Shown: positions 48,755 to 56,674 of the stretch, piece after piece
Layout: every line of letters starts with the position of its first letter
Numbering within the stretch: position 1 is the first letter of the stretch
Source of the DNA: Streptomyces alfalfae
GTDB lineage: Bacteria; Actinomycetota; Actinomycetes; Streptomycetales; Streptomycetaceae
Direction of reading: 5' to 3'
Assembly (NCBI RefSeq): GCF_004127445.1
Contig: NZ_QEXM01000048.1
Location: 124,001 to 188,000 of the forward strand
DNA: 64,000 nucleotides
Translations under genes and position numbers: made by a program
The notes under the pieces: generated by a model
What the model was told of the DNA's origin: nothing
Database searches by the model: none
What the model saw: the letters and a program-made list of their open reading frames with translations, nothing else

Positions 48755-48827
48755 AGCGGTGTAGCTCAGTCGGTAGAGCAAGCGGCTCATAATCGCTGTG
48801 TCACCGGTTCAAGTCCGGTCACCGCTA
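48755..48827 (+). tRNA. tRNA-Met (CAT), elongator type
   Basis: 73 bases: acceptor AGCGGUG/CACCGCU fully paired from base 1 with A73, D arm GCUC/GAGC, anticodon loop CUCAUAA, T arm ACCGG-UUCAAGU-CCGGU. The paired first base marks it as elongator, not initiator; lysidine-modified Ile cannot be fully excluded. It is in one unit with tRNA-Thr and upstream of rpmG. Confidence 0.95.
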
Positions 48828-48915
48828 CTGCTGGTAGCCGATTGTGGGGTCGGTCCTTCGATCGGCTACTCTTGTATGCGTTCATCCGTCCATCCGTCCG
48901 TCAAGGAGCACTCAC

Positions 48916-49080
48916 GTGGCTGCCACCGACGTCCGCCCGAAGATCACGCTGGCCTGCGTGGAGTGCAAGGAGCGGAACTACATCACCAAGAAGAACCGGC
49001 GTAACAACCCGGACCGTCTTGAGATGAAGAAGCACTGCCCGCGCTGCAACGCGCACACTGCGCACCGCGAAACGCGCTAA
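48916..49080 (+). CDS. rpmG: 50S ribosomal protein L33, zinc-binding form
   Basis: 54 residues: TLACVECKERNYITKKNRRN then MKKHCPRCNAHTAHRETR. Both CxxC pairs are present, so this is the zinc-containing (C+) L33 form; Streptomyces also encodes zinc-free versions elsewhere, switched by Zur under zinc limitation. The GTG at 48916 has AAGGAG 7-8 bases upstream; it may share transcription with tRNA-Thr/Met or use a promoter around TACTCT near 48867. A hairpin terminator follows. Confidence 0.97.
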   Translation: MAATDVRPKITLACVECKERNYITKKNRRNNPDRLEMKKHCPRCNAHTAHRETR

Positions 49081-49095
49081 ACACAGGCTCGTACC

Positions 49096-49127
49096 CGAGG
49101 CCGTCCCCGATTGTGGGGGCGGCCTCG
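49096..49127 (+). terminator. Hairpin terminator after rpmG
   Basis: CGAGGCCGTCCCC (49096-49108) pairs with GGGGGCGGCCTCG (49115-49127) across a 6-base loop, 15 bases after the rpmG stop. Transcription reading on into the dehydratase genes may be reduced. Confidence 0.8.
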
Positions 49128-49165
49128 TGTCGTTCACTCAACCAACCACAGGAGGTACCGAGTCC

Positions 49166-49630
49166 ATGGCGCTCGACCAGTCCTTCGTGGGGCGGTCCTA
49201 TCCGCCCACCGATCCTTATGAGGTCGGCCGGGAGAAGATCCGCGAGTTCGCCGAGGCGGTGGGCGACGCCAATCCCGCGTACACCGACGCGAAGGCCGCC
49301 GAGGCGCTCGGTCACCCCGATGTGATCGCTCCGCCGACTTTTGTGTTCGCGATCACTTTCAAGGCCGCGGGTCAGGTGATCGAGGACCCGCAGCTCGGGC
49401 TCGATTACAGCCGGGTGGTGCACGGCGACCAGAAGTTCGCCTATACCCGTCCGGTGCGCGCGGGCGACAGGCTTTCGGTCACGTCGACCATCGAGAACAT
49501 CAAGACGCTCGCGGGCAACGAGATCATCGATATTCGCGGCGAGGTCCACGACGAGGCCGGCGAGCATGTGATGACCGCCTGGACCAAGCTCGTCGCGCGC
49601 GCGGCGGAGCCCGCGGAAGAAGGGGCCTGA
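49166..49630 (+). CDS. MaoC-like dehydratase, HadA/HadC-type subunit
   Basis: 154 residues, single hot-dog fold: FVGRSYPPTDPYEVGREKIR, ADANPAY-type loop as VGDANPAYTDAKAAEALGHP, APPTFVFAITFKAAGQVIED. It resembles mycobacterial HadA/HadC (UPF0336), the non-catalytic or stabilising partner of the (3R)-hydroxyacyl dehydratase. The ATG at 49166 follows AGGAGG. The catalytic partner is encoded 6 bases downstream, and the order rpmG-hadA-hadB is as in mycobacteria. Streptomyces lacks mycolic acids, so the substrate must differ. Confidence 0.88.
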   Translation: MALDQSFVGRSYPPTDPYEVGREKIREFAEAVGDANPAYTDAKAAEALGHPDVIAPPTFVFAITFKAAGQVIEDPQLGLDYSRVVHGDQKFAYTRPVRAGDRLSVTSTIENIKTLAGNEIIDIRGEVHDEAGEHVMTAWTKLVARAAEPAEEGA

Positions 49631-49636
49631 GAGGCG

Positions 49637-50065
49637 ATGACGGCGAAGATTTCCTACGGTGACGTCGAGGTCGGCACCGAGCTGCCGCCGCAGAGCTTCC
49701 CGGTGACGCGCGCCACACTCGTGCGGTACGCGGGGGCCTCCGGAGACTTCAACCCGATCCACTGGAACGAGAAGTTCGCGGTCGAGGTCGGCCTCCCCGA
49801 CGTCATCGCGCACGGCATGTTCACCATGGCCGAGGCGATCCGGGTGGTGACCGACTGGGTGGGCGACCCCGGGGCGATCGTCGAGTACGGCGTGCGCTTC
49901 ACCAAGCCGGTCATCGTCCCCAACGACGACCAGGGCGCCACCATCGAGGTCAGTGCCAAGGTCGCGGAGAAGCTGGACGGCAACCGCGTCCGGGTCGACC
50001 TCCTCGCGAGGAGCGCGGGTCTGAAGGTCCTCGGCATGTCGCGGGCGGTCGTGCAGCTGGCCTGA
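49637..50065 (+). CDS. MaoC-like dehydratase, HadB-type catalytic subunit
   Basis: 142-residue hot-dog protein with the hydratase-2 motif YAGASGDFNPIHWNEKFAVE, containing the catalytic Asp and His, and the following GLPDVIAHGMFTMAEAIRVV. It should dehydrate or hydrate (3R)-hydroxyacyl thioesters as a heterodimer with the preceding subunit. The ATG at 49637 has GAGAGGCG just upstream. A hairpin at 50111-50144 closes the unit before murB. Confidence 0.88.
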   Translation: MTAKISYGDVEVGTELPPQSFPVTRATLVRYAGASGDFNPIHWNEKFAVEVGLPDVIAHGMFTMAEAIRVVTDWVGDPGAIVEYGVRFTKPVIVPNDDQGATIEVSAKVAEKLDGNRVRVDLLARSAGLKVLGMSRAVVQLA

Positions 50066-50110
50066 CGGCCGGTCTTCCGCGGTCGGCCACGGCCTTCCGC
50101 GTAGCTGTGG

Positions 50111-50144
50111 GTAAGGGGCGTTCTCCATGGAGGGCGCCCCTTAC
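50111..50144 (+). terminator. Hairpin between hadB-like gene and murB
   Basis: Perfect 10-base arms GTAAGGGGCG and CGCCCCTTAC, with an inner CTCCATGGAG palindrome that lengthens the stem. It is 45 bases after the dehydratase stop and just before the murB promoter. Confidence 0.8.
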
Positions 50145-50153
50145 GCGATCTCG

Positions 50154-50159
50154 TACTCT
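50154..50159 (+). promoter_or_regulatory. -10 element for a leaderless murB transcript
   Basis: TACTCT ends 7 bases before the murB GTG, and no Shine-Dalgarno lies between, so transcription probably starts at the start codon. No clear -35 is seen; the region where it would be lies inside the upstream hairpin. Confidence 0.5.
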
Positions 50160-50166
50160 TGAGCAC

Positions 50167-51222
50167 GTGCAGGAACTCCATGACGCCCCGCTCGCCCCGC
50201 TGACGACGTTCCGTCTCGGCGGCCCGGCGACCCGCCTGATCACCGCGACGACCGACGCCGAGGTGGTCGAAGCCGTCCGAGAAGCCGACGCGTCCGGTAC
50301 TCCGCTGCTGCTCATCGGCGGCGGATCGAACCTGGTCATCGGCGACAAGGGCTTCGACGGCACCGCCCTGCGCATCGCCACCGAGGGCTTCGAGCTCGAC
50401 GGCACGACGCTTGAGCTGGCCGCCGGCGAGGTCTGGACGGACGCGGTCGAGCGCACCGTCGACGCCGGTCTCGCGGGCATCGAGTGCCTGGCCGGAATCC
50501 CCGGCTCCGCCGGCGCGACGCCGATCCAGAACGTGGGGGCGTACGGCCAGGAGGTCTCCTCGACGATCACCGAAGTGATCGCTTACGACCGGAAGACCCA
50601 TGAGACGGTCGTGATTCCGAACGCAGATTGCGACTTCTCGTACCGGCACAGCCGCTTCAAGGCCGAAGCCGACCGTTACGTGGTCCTGCGGGTCCGCTTC
50701 GAGCTGGAGGACGCGGGCGGGATGAGCGCCCCCCTCAAGTACCCGGAGACGGCACGCGCGCTCGGCGTGGAGGCGGGTGACCGCGTGCCCGCGGCACTGG
50801 CCAGGGAGACCGTCCTGAAGCTGCGGGCCGGCAAGGGCATGGTGCTCGACCCCGAGGACCACGACAGCTGGTCGGCCGGGTCGTTCTTCACCAACCCGAT
50901 CCTCACCGAGGAGCAGTTCGCCGCCTTCCACGCGCGCGTGGCGGACCGCCTCGGCCCGGACGTCACGCCGCCCGGCTTCCCGGCGGGCGACGGCCGCGTG
51001 AAGACCTCCGCCGCCTGGCTCATCGACAAGGCGGGCTTCACCAAGGGCTACGGAGAGGGCCGGGCGCGCATCTCCACCAAGCACACCCTGGCCCTCACCA
51101 ACCGCGGCGGAGCGACCACCGAGGACCTCCTCGCGCTGGCCCGCGAGGTCGTCGCCGGGGTCAGGGACGCCTTCGGGATCACCCTGGTCAACGAGCCCGT
51201 GACGGTGGGCGTCAGCCTGTAG
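50167..51222 (+). CDS. murB: UDP-N-acetylenolpyruvoylglucosamine reductase
   Basis: Second committed step of peptidoglycan precursor synthesis: NADPH- and FAD-dependent reduction of UDP-GlcNAc-enolpyruvate to UDP-MurNAc. 351 residues. FAD-binding LLIGGGSNLVIGDKGF, then AGIECLAGIPGSAGATPIQN and VGAYGQEVSSTITEV, the catalytic serine region WSAGSFFTNPIL, and the C-terminal domain SAAWLIDKAGFTKGYGEGRA with ISTKHTLALTNRGGATTEDL. The long C-terminal form is type I. The GTG at 50167 is the only start near the conserved TTFRLGGPA and seems leaderless. Confidence 0.95.
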   Translation: MQELHDAPLAPLTTFRLGGPATRLITATTDAEVVEAVREADASGTPLLLIGGGSNLVIGDKGFDGTALRIATEGFELDGTTLELAAGEVWTDAVERTVDAGLAGIECLAGIPGSAGATPIQNVGAYGQEVSSTITEVIAYDRKTHETVVIPNADCDFSYRHSRFKAEADRYVVLRVRFELEDAGGMSAPLKYPETARALGVEAGDRVPAALARETVLKLRAGKGMVLDPEDHDSWSAGSFFTNPILTEEQFAAFHARVADRLGPDVTPPGFPAGDGRVKTSAAWLIDKAGFTKGYGEGRARISTKHTLALTNRGGATTEDLLALAREVVAGVRDAFGITLVNEPVTVGVSL

Positions 51223-51249
51223 GGCGGACGACCGGGCCCGGCGTCGGCC

Positions 51250-51882
51250 CTAGTACGCCACCCCCACCCCCTGCTTGACCGTCGCGGGGTCGCCGACCAC
51301 CGCCAGCATGGCGTGCGCGACATCGGCCCGGCCGATGAAGCGCCCGCTGCGCGGCGTGCCGCCGACGACCTTCCGGTAGATGCCCGTCAGAGGCTTGTCC
51401 TGGAGCCTCGGCGGCCGGACCGACGTCCAGTCCGTGGCGCTGCGGGACAACTCGGCCTCCATGCCCCGCAGATCGAGGTAGACGCCCTTGAGGACCGCGC
51501 CGACCAGCGCGAGCATCGCCCGGTCGGCGAGCGGCTGCCGGTCCGCGGGAGGGCCGACCGGGGCGGCGCTGACCACGACGATCCTGCGCACCGCCTCGGC
51601 GTCCATCGCCCGCAGGACGGACCGCGTGAGCGCGGTGGCGACGCCCGCGTCCGCGCGCTTGCGCGCCCCCAGGCCGGACAGGACCGCGTCCCGCCCCGCC
51701 ACCGCCGCCCGCAGCGCCTCCGGGTCCGTGAGATCGGCCCGGAACACCTCCAGGCCCGCTCCCTCGGCCGTGAGCCGGGCAGGGTCGCGCACCACGGCCG
51801 TGACCCGGTGCCCCGCCGTGAGTGCCTGCCTGACGATCTCTCCGCCGATGCCGCCGGTCGCACCGAACACCGTGAGCTTCAT
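51250..51882 (-). CDS. NAD(P)-binding atypical SDR protein, TetR-linked
   Basis: 210 residues: MKLTVFGATGGIGGEIVRQA (Rossmann GATGGIG), VTAVVRDPARL, DAVLSGLGARKRADAG, RIVVVSAAPVGPP and DWTSVRPPRLQDKPLTG. NmrA/BVR-B-like reductase family; substrate unknown. The ATG at 51882 has GGAGG 8 bases upstream; a GTG at 51918 is less likely. It is divergent from a TetR gene, with duplicated operators between, so it is probably the regulator's target. Confidence 0.85.
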   Translation of the reverse strand: MKLTVFGATGGIGGEIVRQALTAGHRVTAVVRDPARLTAEGAGLEVFRADLTDPEALRAAVAGRDAVLSGLGARKRADAGVATALTRSVLRAMDAEAVRRIVVVSAAPVGPPADRQPLADRAMLALVGAVLKGVYLDLRGMEAELSRSATDWTSVRPPRLQDKPLTGIYRKVVGGTPRSGRFIGRADVAHAMLAVVGDPATVKQGVGVAY

Positions 51883-51920
51883 GGCTCGTCCTCCCCGAGA
51901 GGTACGTGGATGGAACACCG

Positions 51921-51970
51921 GGTGGGTAAGTATTCACTCACCCCTAGGGTGGGTAAGCACTCACTCACCC
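51921..51970. promoter_or_regulatory. Twin 23-base operators in the SDR/TetR gap
   Basis: GGTGGGTAAGtAtTCACTCA plus CCC occurs at 51921-51943 and again, with two changes, at 51948-51970. Each copy is an imperfect palindrome (GTGnGT...AC.CAC). The 27-base spacing, about 2.6 turns, is suitable for two TetR dimers. Confidence 0.8.
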
Positions 51971-51992
51971 GTCAAGTCTGGTTGGACGACAC

Positions 51993-52589
51993 ATGCAGAA
52001 GCCCACCCGGGCCCGCATCCTGGACGCCGCGCACGAACTGATGCTGACGCTCGGCCTCTCCCGCGCCACCACCAAGGAGATCGCCAGGGCCGCGGGCTGC
52101 TCCGAAGCCGCGCTCTACAAGCATTTCGCGAACAAGGAGGAGCTGTTCGTGAGCGTCCTCCAGGAGCGGCTGCCCAGGCTCGGCCCGCTGCTGCAACGCC
52201 TCACCGAGGAGCCGGGGGAGCGCCCCGTGGAGGAGAACCTCACCGAGATCGCCCGCCTCGCCGCCGACTTCTACGCCGAGAGCTTCCCGATCGGCGCGTC
52301 CCTGTACGCCGAGACCAAGCTCAAGCGCCGCCACGAGGACGCGCTCCAGAAGATGGGCAAGGGCCCCCACGTCCCCATCGAGGCCCTGGACGCCTACCTC
52401 CGCGCCGAGCGCGACGCCGGGCGGATCGCCCCCGACGCCGACACCTTCGCCGCCGCCTCACTGCTCCTCGGCGCCTGCGCACAGCGCGCCTTCGCCTACG
52501 ACGCCGTGGTCGGAAAGCGGCCCCCGCAGCCCGTGGCGGAGTTCGCGGCGGCCCTCGCGCGCACCCTCCTCGCCGGCATCAGCCGCTGA
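51993..52589 (+). CDS. TetR/AcrR-family regulator
   Basis: 198 residues. N-terminal HTH: RARILDAAHELMLTLGLSRA, TTKEIARAAGCSEAALYKHF, ANKEELFVSVL; the rest is an all-helical ligand domain. It probably represses itself and the divergent SDR gene through the twin sites. The ATG at 51993 lies 22 bases after the second operator with a poor ribosome site. Its 3' end overlaps the convergent adenosine deaminase gene by 11 bases. Confidence 0.92.
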   Translation: MQKPTRARILDAAHELMLTLGLSRATTKEIARAAGCSEAALYKHFANKEELFVSVLQERLPRLGPLLQRLTEEPGERPVEENLTEIARLAADFYAESFPIGASLYAETKLKRRHEDALQKMGKGPHVPIEALDAYLRAERDAGRIAPDADTFAAASLLLGACAQRAFAYDAVVGKRPPQPVAEFAAALARTLLAGISR

Positions 52590-53598
52590 GCCACGCGTCG
52601 ACCCCGGCCAGCAGCCGCTTTTGCACGTCCGCGGGCGCGGCCGAGCCGCGGACCGACTGCCGGGCCAGCTCGGCGAGCCCGGCGTCGTCGAAGCCGTGGT
52701 GCTCGCGCGCGATCTCGTACTGTGCGGCGAGGCGCGACCCGAAGAGCAGCGGGTCGTCGGCGCCGAGCGCCATCGGGACCCCGGCGTCGAAGAGGGTCCG
52801 CAGGGGCACGTCCTCGGGCTTCTCGTAGACGCCGAGGGCGACGTTGGACGCCGGGCAGACCTCGCACGTCACGCCGCGGTCCGCGAGCCGCTTCAGGAGC
52901 CGCGGGTCCTCGGCGGCCCGCACCCCGTGGCCGATCCGCGCCGCGTGCAGGTCGTCGAGGCAGTCCCGCACCGAAGCGGGCCCCGTCAGCTCGCCGCCGT
53001 GCGGCGCCGCGAGGAGCCCGCCGTCACGCGCGATGGCGAACGCCCGGTCGAAGTCGCGCGCCATGCCGCGGCGTTCGTCGTTGGAGAGCCCGAAGCCGAC
53101 GATGCCGCGATCGGCGTAGCGCACCGCGAGCCGCGCCAGCGTGCGGGCGTCCAGAGGGTGCTTCATGCGGTTCGCGGCGACCAGGACGCGCATCCCGAGG
53201 CCGGTGTCCCGCGAGGCGGTCTCGACCGCGTCCAGGATGATCTCCAGGGCCGGGATCAGACCGCCGAGCCGCGGCGCGTAGGAGGTCGGGTCGACCTGGA
53301 TCTCCAGCCACCCCGAGCCGTCCCGCAGATCCTCCTCGGCGGCCTCGCGCACCAGGCGCTGGATGTCCTCCGGCTCACGCAGACAGGAGCGCGCGGCGTC
53401 GTAGAGCCGCTGGAAGCGGAACCAGCCGCGCTCGTCCGTGGCGCGCAGCTTCGGCGGTTCGGCGCCGGTCAGCGCGTCCGGGAGGCGCACCCCGTACTTG
53501 TCGGCGAGGTCCAGCAGGGTCGCCGGCCGCATCGACCCGGTGAAGTGCAGGTGCAGATGGGCCTTGGGCAGCTCTCTTACGTCTCGTACACGCTCCAT
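52579..53598 (-). CDS. add: Adenosine deaminase
   Basis: Converts adenosine (or an adenosine-like base) to the inosine form in purine salvage. 339 residues with every zinc and catalytic motif: AHLHLHFTG (His14, His16), AAPHGGELTG (glutamate proton donor), ARIGHGVRA, CPASNVALGV, and GADDPLLF. In this family some members act on adenine or N6-modified adenines, so specificity is not certain. Alternative starts are unlikely because HLHLH is at residue 14. No GGAGG precedes the ATG. A 13-base palindrome lies 17 bases upstream. Confidence 0.93.
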   Translation of the reverse strand: MERVRDVRELPKAHLHLHFTGSMRPATLLDLADKYGVRLPDALTGAEPPKLRATDERGWFRFQRLYDAARSCLREPEDIQRLVREAAEEDLRDGSGWLEIQVDPTSYAPRLGGLIPALEIILDAVETASRDTGLGMRVLVAANRMKHPLDARTLARLAVRYADRGIVGFGLSNDERRGMARDFDRAFAIARDGGLLAAPHGGELTGPASVRDCLDDLHAARIGHGVRAAEDPRLLKRLADRGVTCEVCPASNVALGVYEKPEDVPLRTLFDAGVPMALGADDPLLFGSRLAAQYEIAREHHGFDDAGLAELARQSVRGSAAPADVQKRLLAGVDAWLSG

Positions 53599-53614
53599 TG
53601 GAGGATCTTGCCGT

Positions 53615-53627
53615 ACACGCGGCGTGT
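53615..53627. promoter_or_regulatory. Palindrome upstream of adenosine deaminase
   Basis: ACACGC-G-GCGTGT is a perfect inverted repeat 17 bases before the add start, a possible operator. The arms are short, so chance is plausible. Confidence 0.35.
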
Positions 53628-53745
53628 CCCGGAAGCGGCTTCCCCCTTCGTGGCCTCGACCGAACGGAGAAGCGGGCCGCCCCTCCGCAGGAGAGACGGC
53701 CCGCGCACGCGCGTGGAGCGCGTTCCCGCGAGGCGGGTCGTTTCC

Positions 53746-54972
53746 TCAGTCGCGCGCCTCGGCCAGCAGCTTCTGGACGCGCGACACGCCCTCGACGAGG
53801 TCCTCGTCGCCGAGCGCGTACGACAGGCGCAGGTAACCCGGCGTCCCGAAGGCCTCGCCCGGGACCACCGCGACCTCGGCCTCCTCCAGGATCAGCGCGG
53901 CCAGCTCGACGGAGTCCTGCGGGCGCTTGCCGCGGATCTCCTTGCCGATCAGGTCCTTCACCGACGGGTAGGCGTAGAAGGCGCCCTCGGGCTCGGGGCA
54001 GAACACGCCGTCGATGTCGTTCAGCATCCGCACGATGGTCCTGCGTCGCCGGTCGAAGGCCTCGCGCATCGCGTCGACGGCCTCCAGGTTCCCGGAGACC
54101 GCGGCGAGGGCGGCGGCCTGGGCGACGTTGGAGACGTTCGACGTGGCGTGCGACTGGAGGTTCGTCGCGGCCTTCACGACGTCCTTCGGGCCGATGATCC
54201 AGCCGACCCGCCAGCCGGTCATCGCGTACGTCTTGGCGACGCCGTTGACCACGACGCACTTGTCGCGCAGCTCGGGCAGGAGCGCGGGGAGCGAGGTGAA
54301 CTTCGCGTCTCCGTAGACGAGGTGCTCGTAGATCTCGTCGGTCATGACCCACAGGCCGTGCTCGACGGCCCAGCGGCCGATCGCCTCGGCGTCGGCCTCG
54401 CTGTAGACGGCGCCCGTGGGGTTCGACGGCGAGACGAAGAGCACCATCTTGGTGCGCTCGGTGCGGGCGGCCTCCAGCTGCTCGACCGAGACGCGGTAAC
54501 CGGTGGTCTCGTCGGCGACGACCGGGACCGGGACACCGCCGGCGAGACGGATCGACTCCGGGTACGTCGTCCAGTAGGGCGCCGGGACGATGACCTCGTC
54601 GCCCGGGTCGAGGATCGCGGCGAACGCCTCGTAGATGGCCTGCTTGCCGCCGTTGGTGACCAGGATCTGCGCGGGGTCCACCTCGTACCCCGAGTCGCGC
54701 AGGGTCTTCGCGGCGATCGCGGCCTTGAGCTCGGGCAGGCCCCCGGCCGGTGTGTAGCGGTGGAACTTCGGGTTCTTGCAGGCCTCGACGGCCGCCTCGA
54801 CGATGTAGTCAGGAGTGGGGAAGTCGGGCTCACCCGCGCCGAAGCCGATCACCGGACGCCCGGCGGCCTTGAGGGCCTTGGCCTTGGCGTCGACGGCGAG
54901 GGTCGCGGACTCGGAGATCGCGCCGATGCGCGCGGACACCCGGCGCTCGGTCGGAGAAGTTGCAGCGCTCAT
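53746..54972 (-). CDS. aspC: Aspartate aminotransferase (class I, Ib subgroup)
   Basis: PLP enzyme transferring the amino group between aspartate and 2-oxoglutarate. 408 residues: VIGFGAGEPDFPTPDYIVEA, Asn185 in SPSNPTGAVY, Asp212 in TDEIYEHLVYG, PLP lysine Lys247 in NGVAKTYAMTGWRVGWIIG, and the carboxylate-binding arginine in PGYLRLSYAL. The ATG at 54972 gives MSAATSPTERRVSARI. It may also use prephenate, as some Ib members do. Its position next to tRNA-Trp-secE is, from memory, conserved in Streptomyces. Confidence 0.93.
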   Translation of the reverse strand: MSAATSPTERRVSARIGAISESATLAVDAKAKALKAAGRPVIGFGAGEPDFPTPDYIVEAAVEACKNPKFHRYTPAGGLPELKAAIAAKTLRDSGYEVDPAQILVTNGGKQAIYEAFAAILDPGDEVIVPAPYWTTYPESIRLAGGVPVPVVADETTGYRVSVEQLEAARTERTKMVLFVSPSNPTGAVYSEADAEAIGRWAVEHGLWVMTDEIYEHLVYGDAKFTSLPALLPELRDKCVVVNGVAKTYAMTGWRVGWIIGPKDVVKAATNLQSHATSNVSNVAQAAALAAVSGNLEAVDAMREAFDRRRRTIVRMLNDIDGVFCPEPEGAFYAYPSVKDLIGKEIRGKRPQDSVELAALILEEAEVAVVPGEAFGTPGYLRLSYALGDEDLVEGVSRVQKLLAEARD

Positions 54973-55040
54973 GACCCCATCGTTCCAGACCCGGAACGGA
55001 CCCGGTGCGGGGGTTTCCCGGAGCATCGCCGTCCATTCTG

Positions 55041-55070
55041 TTCGACGGAGCGCCGCGGACCACGTACACT
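55041..55070 (+). promoter_or_regulatory. Candidate promoter for tRNA-Trp-secE-nusG
   Basis: TTCGAC (55041-55046) and TACACT (55065-55070) are 18 bases apart, a reasonable principal-sigma promoter, about 75 bases before tRNA-Trp. TAGGTT (55136-55141), nearer the tRNA, is a second -10 candidate. Confidence 0.45.
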
Positions 55071-55152
55071 CACTGCTCGTTGGCCCTCACCGGCCGCACC
55101 CTCTCGACGCACTCCGTGCATATGGGCGGATGCGGTAGGTTGGGGAAATCAA

Positions 55153-55225
55153 AGGGTCGTAGCTCAATTGGTAGAGCACTGGTCTCCAAAACCAGCGGTT
55201 GGGGGTTCAAGTCCCTCCGGCCCTG
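55153..55225 (+). tRNA. tRNA-Trp (CCA)
   Basis: 73 bases: acceptor AGGGUCG/CGGCCCU with G73, D arm GCUC/GAGC, anticodon stem CUGGU/ACCAG with loop CUCCAAA, T arm GGGGG-UUCAAGU-CCCUC with one mismatch-type pair. CCA is not encoded. It lies 107 bases before secE on the same strand, so the two may share a transcript, as in many bacteria. Confidence 0.97.
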
Positions 55226-55332
55226 CTACACACTCCTTCGCCAGGATGTGTGCGCATGTACGTACTGCAATGCACCGCCGTGCGGCTCAACCGGGCGCGG
55301 CACGGCCACGACCCGGAATCAGGTGAGGACGA

Positions 55333-55620
55333 GTGACGGACGCCGTGGGCTCCATCGACAAGCCTGATGCCGAGGACGAGGCGGCGGAGTCCAAGAGGAA
55401 GGCCCGCAAGGGCGGCAAGCGCGGCAAGAAGGGCCCCTTCGGCCGTCTCGCGCTCTTCTACCGCCAGATCATCGCGGAGCTCCGCAAGGTCGTCTGGCCG
55501 ACTCGCAGTCAGCTCACGACCTACACCACAGTGGTGATTGTCTTCGTCGTCATCATGATCGGTCTCGTGACCGTGATTGACTATGGCTTCAGCCACGCTG
55601 TCAAGTACATCTTCGGCTGA
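55333..55620 (+). CDS. secE: Preprotein translocase subunit SecE
   Basis: Essential part of the SecYEG protein channel. 95 residues: a highly basic N-terminal stretch (KRKARKGGKRGKKG), the amphipathic conserved helix FYRQIIAELRKVVWPTRSQL, and one membrane helix TVVIVFVVIMIGLVTVI. Single-helix SecE is normal for actinobacteria. The GTG at 55333 follows GAGGACGA. nusG follows after 76 bases with a small hairpin between. Confidence 0.96.
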   Translation: MTDAVGSIDKPDAEDEAAESKRKARKGGKRGKKGPFGRLALFYRQIIAELRKVVWPTRSQLTTYTTVVIVFVVIMIGLVTVIDYGFSHAVKYIFG

Positions 55621-55631
55621 GCCGAGAGCGA

Positions 55632-55653
55632 AGGGCGCCGTTCCCGGCGCCCC
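55632..55653 (+). terminator. Small hairpin between secE and nusG
   Basis: GGGCGCCG (55633-55640) pairs with CGGCGCCC (55645-55652) across four bases, 12 bases after the secE stop. Too short to be certain of termination; may tune the secE:nusG ratio or mark mRNA processing. Confidence 0.45.
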
Positions 55654-55696
55654 TATTCGCGTGTTCCACCCATGTATCCAGGAAGAAGCAGCCACC

Positions 55697-56596
55697 GTGT
55701 CTGACCCGAACCTGAACGACGCCATTGAGCCTCGCGGCGGGCAGGATGCCGAGTCCGTCGAGGACGAGCTCGACATCGTCGAGGCGGCGGACGCCGAGGA
55801 GCCGGATCAGGCCGAGGCAGCCGACGCCGCCGCGGGCGACGCCGCCGAGGAGGCCGCCGTCCACCTGGAGGGTGACGCGGAGGCCGGCGCCGAGTCCGAC
55901 GAGGACGAGGACGCCGAGGCGGAGACCGCCGACGAGGAGACCGCCGAGGCGGAGCCCGTCGAAGAGGAGTCCGAGCCGGTCGACCCGATCGCCGCCCTGC
56001 GCGAGGAGCTCCGCACCCTCCCGGGCGAGTGGTATGTCATCCACACGTACGCCGGCTACGAGAACCGCGTGAAGACCAACCTCGAGCAGCGCGCCGTCTC
56101 GCTCAACGTCGAGGACTTCATCTTCCAGGCCGAGGTGCCGCAGGAAGAGGTCGCCCAGATCAAGAACGGCGAGCGCAAGACCATCCGCCAGAACAAGCTC
56201 CCCGGCTACGTGCTGGTGCGCATGGACCTGACGAACGAGTCCTGGGGCGTCGTCCGCAACACCCCTGGCGTCACCGGCTTCGTGGGCAACGCCTACGACC
56301 CGTACCCGCTGACCCTCGACGAGATCGTCAAGATGCTCGCCCCCGAGGCCGAGGAGAAGGCCGCTCGCGAGGCCGCCGAGGCCGAGGGCAAGCCGGCTCC
56401 GGCCCGCAAGGTCGAGGTCCAGGTGCTCGACTTCGAGGTGGGCGACTCGGTCACCGTCACTGACGGCCCGTTCGCGACGCTGCAGGCGACGATCAACGAG
56501 ATCAACGCCGACTCGAAGAAGGTCAAGGGTCTCGTCGAGATCTTCGGCCGCGAGACCCCGGTCGAGCTCAGCTTCGACCAGATCCAGAAGAACTAG
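55697..56596 (+). CDS. nusG: Transcription termination/antitermination factor NusG
   Basis: Binds RNA polymerase and links it to Rho or the ribosome. 299 residues, against about 180 in E. coli. Residues 1 to about 105 are a very acidic extension (Glu/Asp/Ala), as in other Streptomyces. The NGN domain follows (GEWYVIHTYAGYENRVKTNL, NKLPGYVLVRMDLTNESWGV, TPGVTGFVG), then an insert, and the KOW domain VGDSVTVTDGPFATLQATIN. The GTG at 55697 is chosen over upstream in-frame codons; AGGAAG lies about 13 bases before it. Confidence 0.95.
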   Translation: MSDPNLNDAIEPRGGQDAESVEDELDIVEAADAEEPDQAEAADAAAGDAAEEAAVHLEGDAEAGAESDEDEDAEAETADEETAEAEPVEEESEPVDPIAALREELRTLPGEWYVIHTYAGYENRVKTNLEQRAVSLNVEDFIFQAEVPQEEVAQIKNGERKTIRQNKLPGYVLVRMDLTNESWGVVRNTPGVTGFVGNAYDPYPLTLDEIVKMLAPEAEEKAAREAAEAEGKPAPARKVEVQVLDFEVGDSVTVTDGPFATLQATINEINADSKKVKGLVEIFGRETPVELSFDQIQKN

Positions 56597-56641
56597 CCCT
56601 CGCGGCTTCCTGAGCTTCCTCTGGAACACACGCCTCCGACC

Positions 56642-56674
56642 AGGTCAGACGGGCTGCCAAAGCCGGTCTGACCT
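56642..56674 (+). terminator. Terminator after nusG
   Basis: AGGTCAGAC (56642-56650) pairs with GTCTGACCT (56666-56674); the stem is followed by GCTCGGTTTTT, a real U tract, rare in this genome. It separates secE-nusG from the rplK-rplA transcript. Confidence 0.85.
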
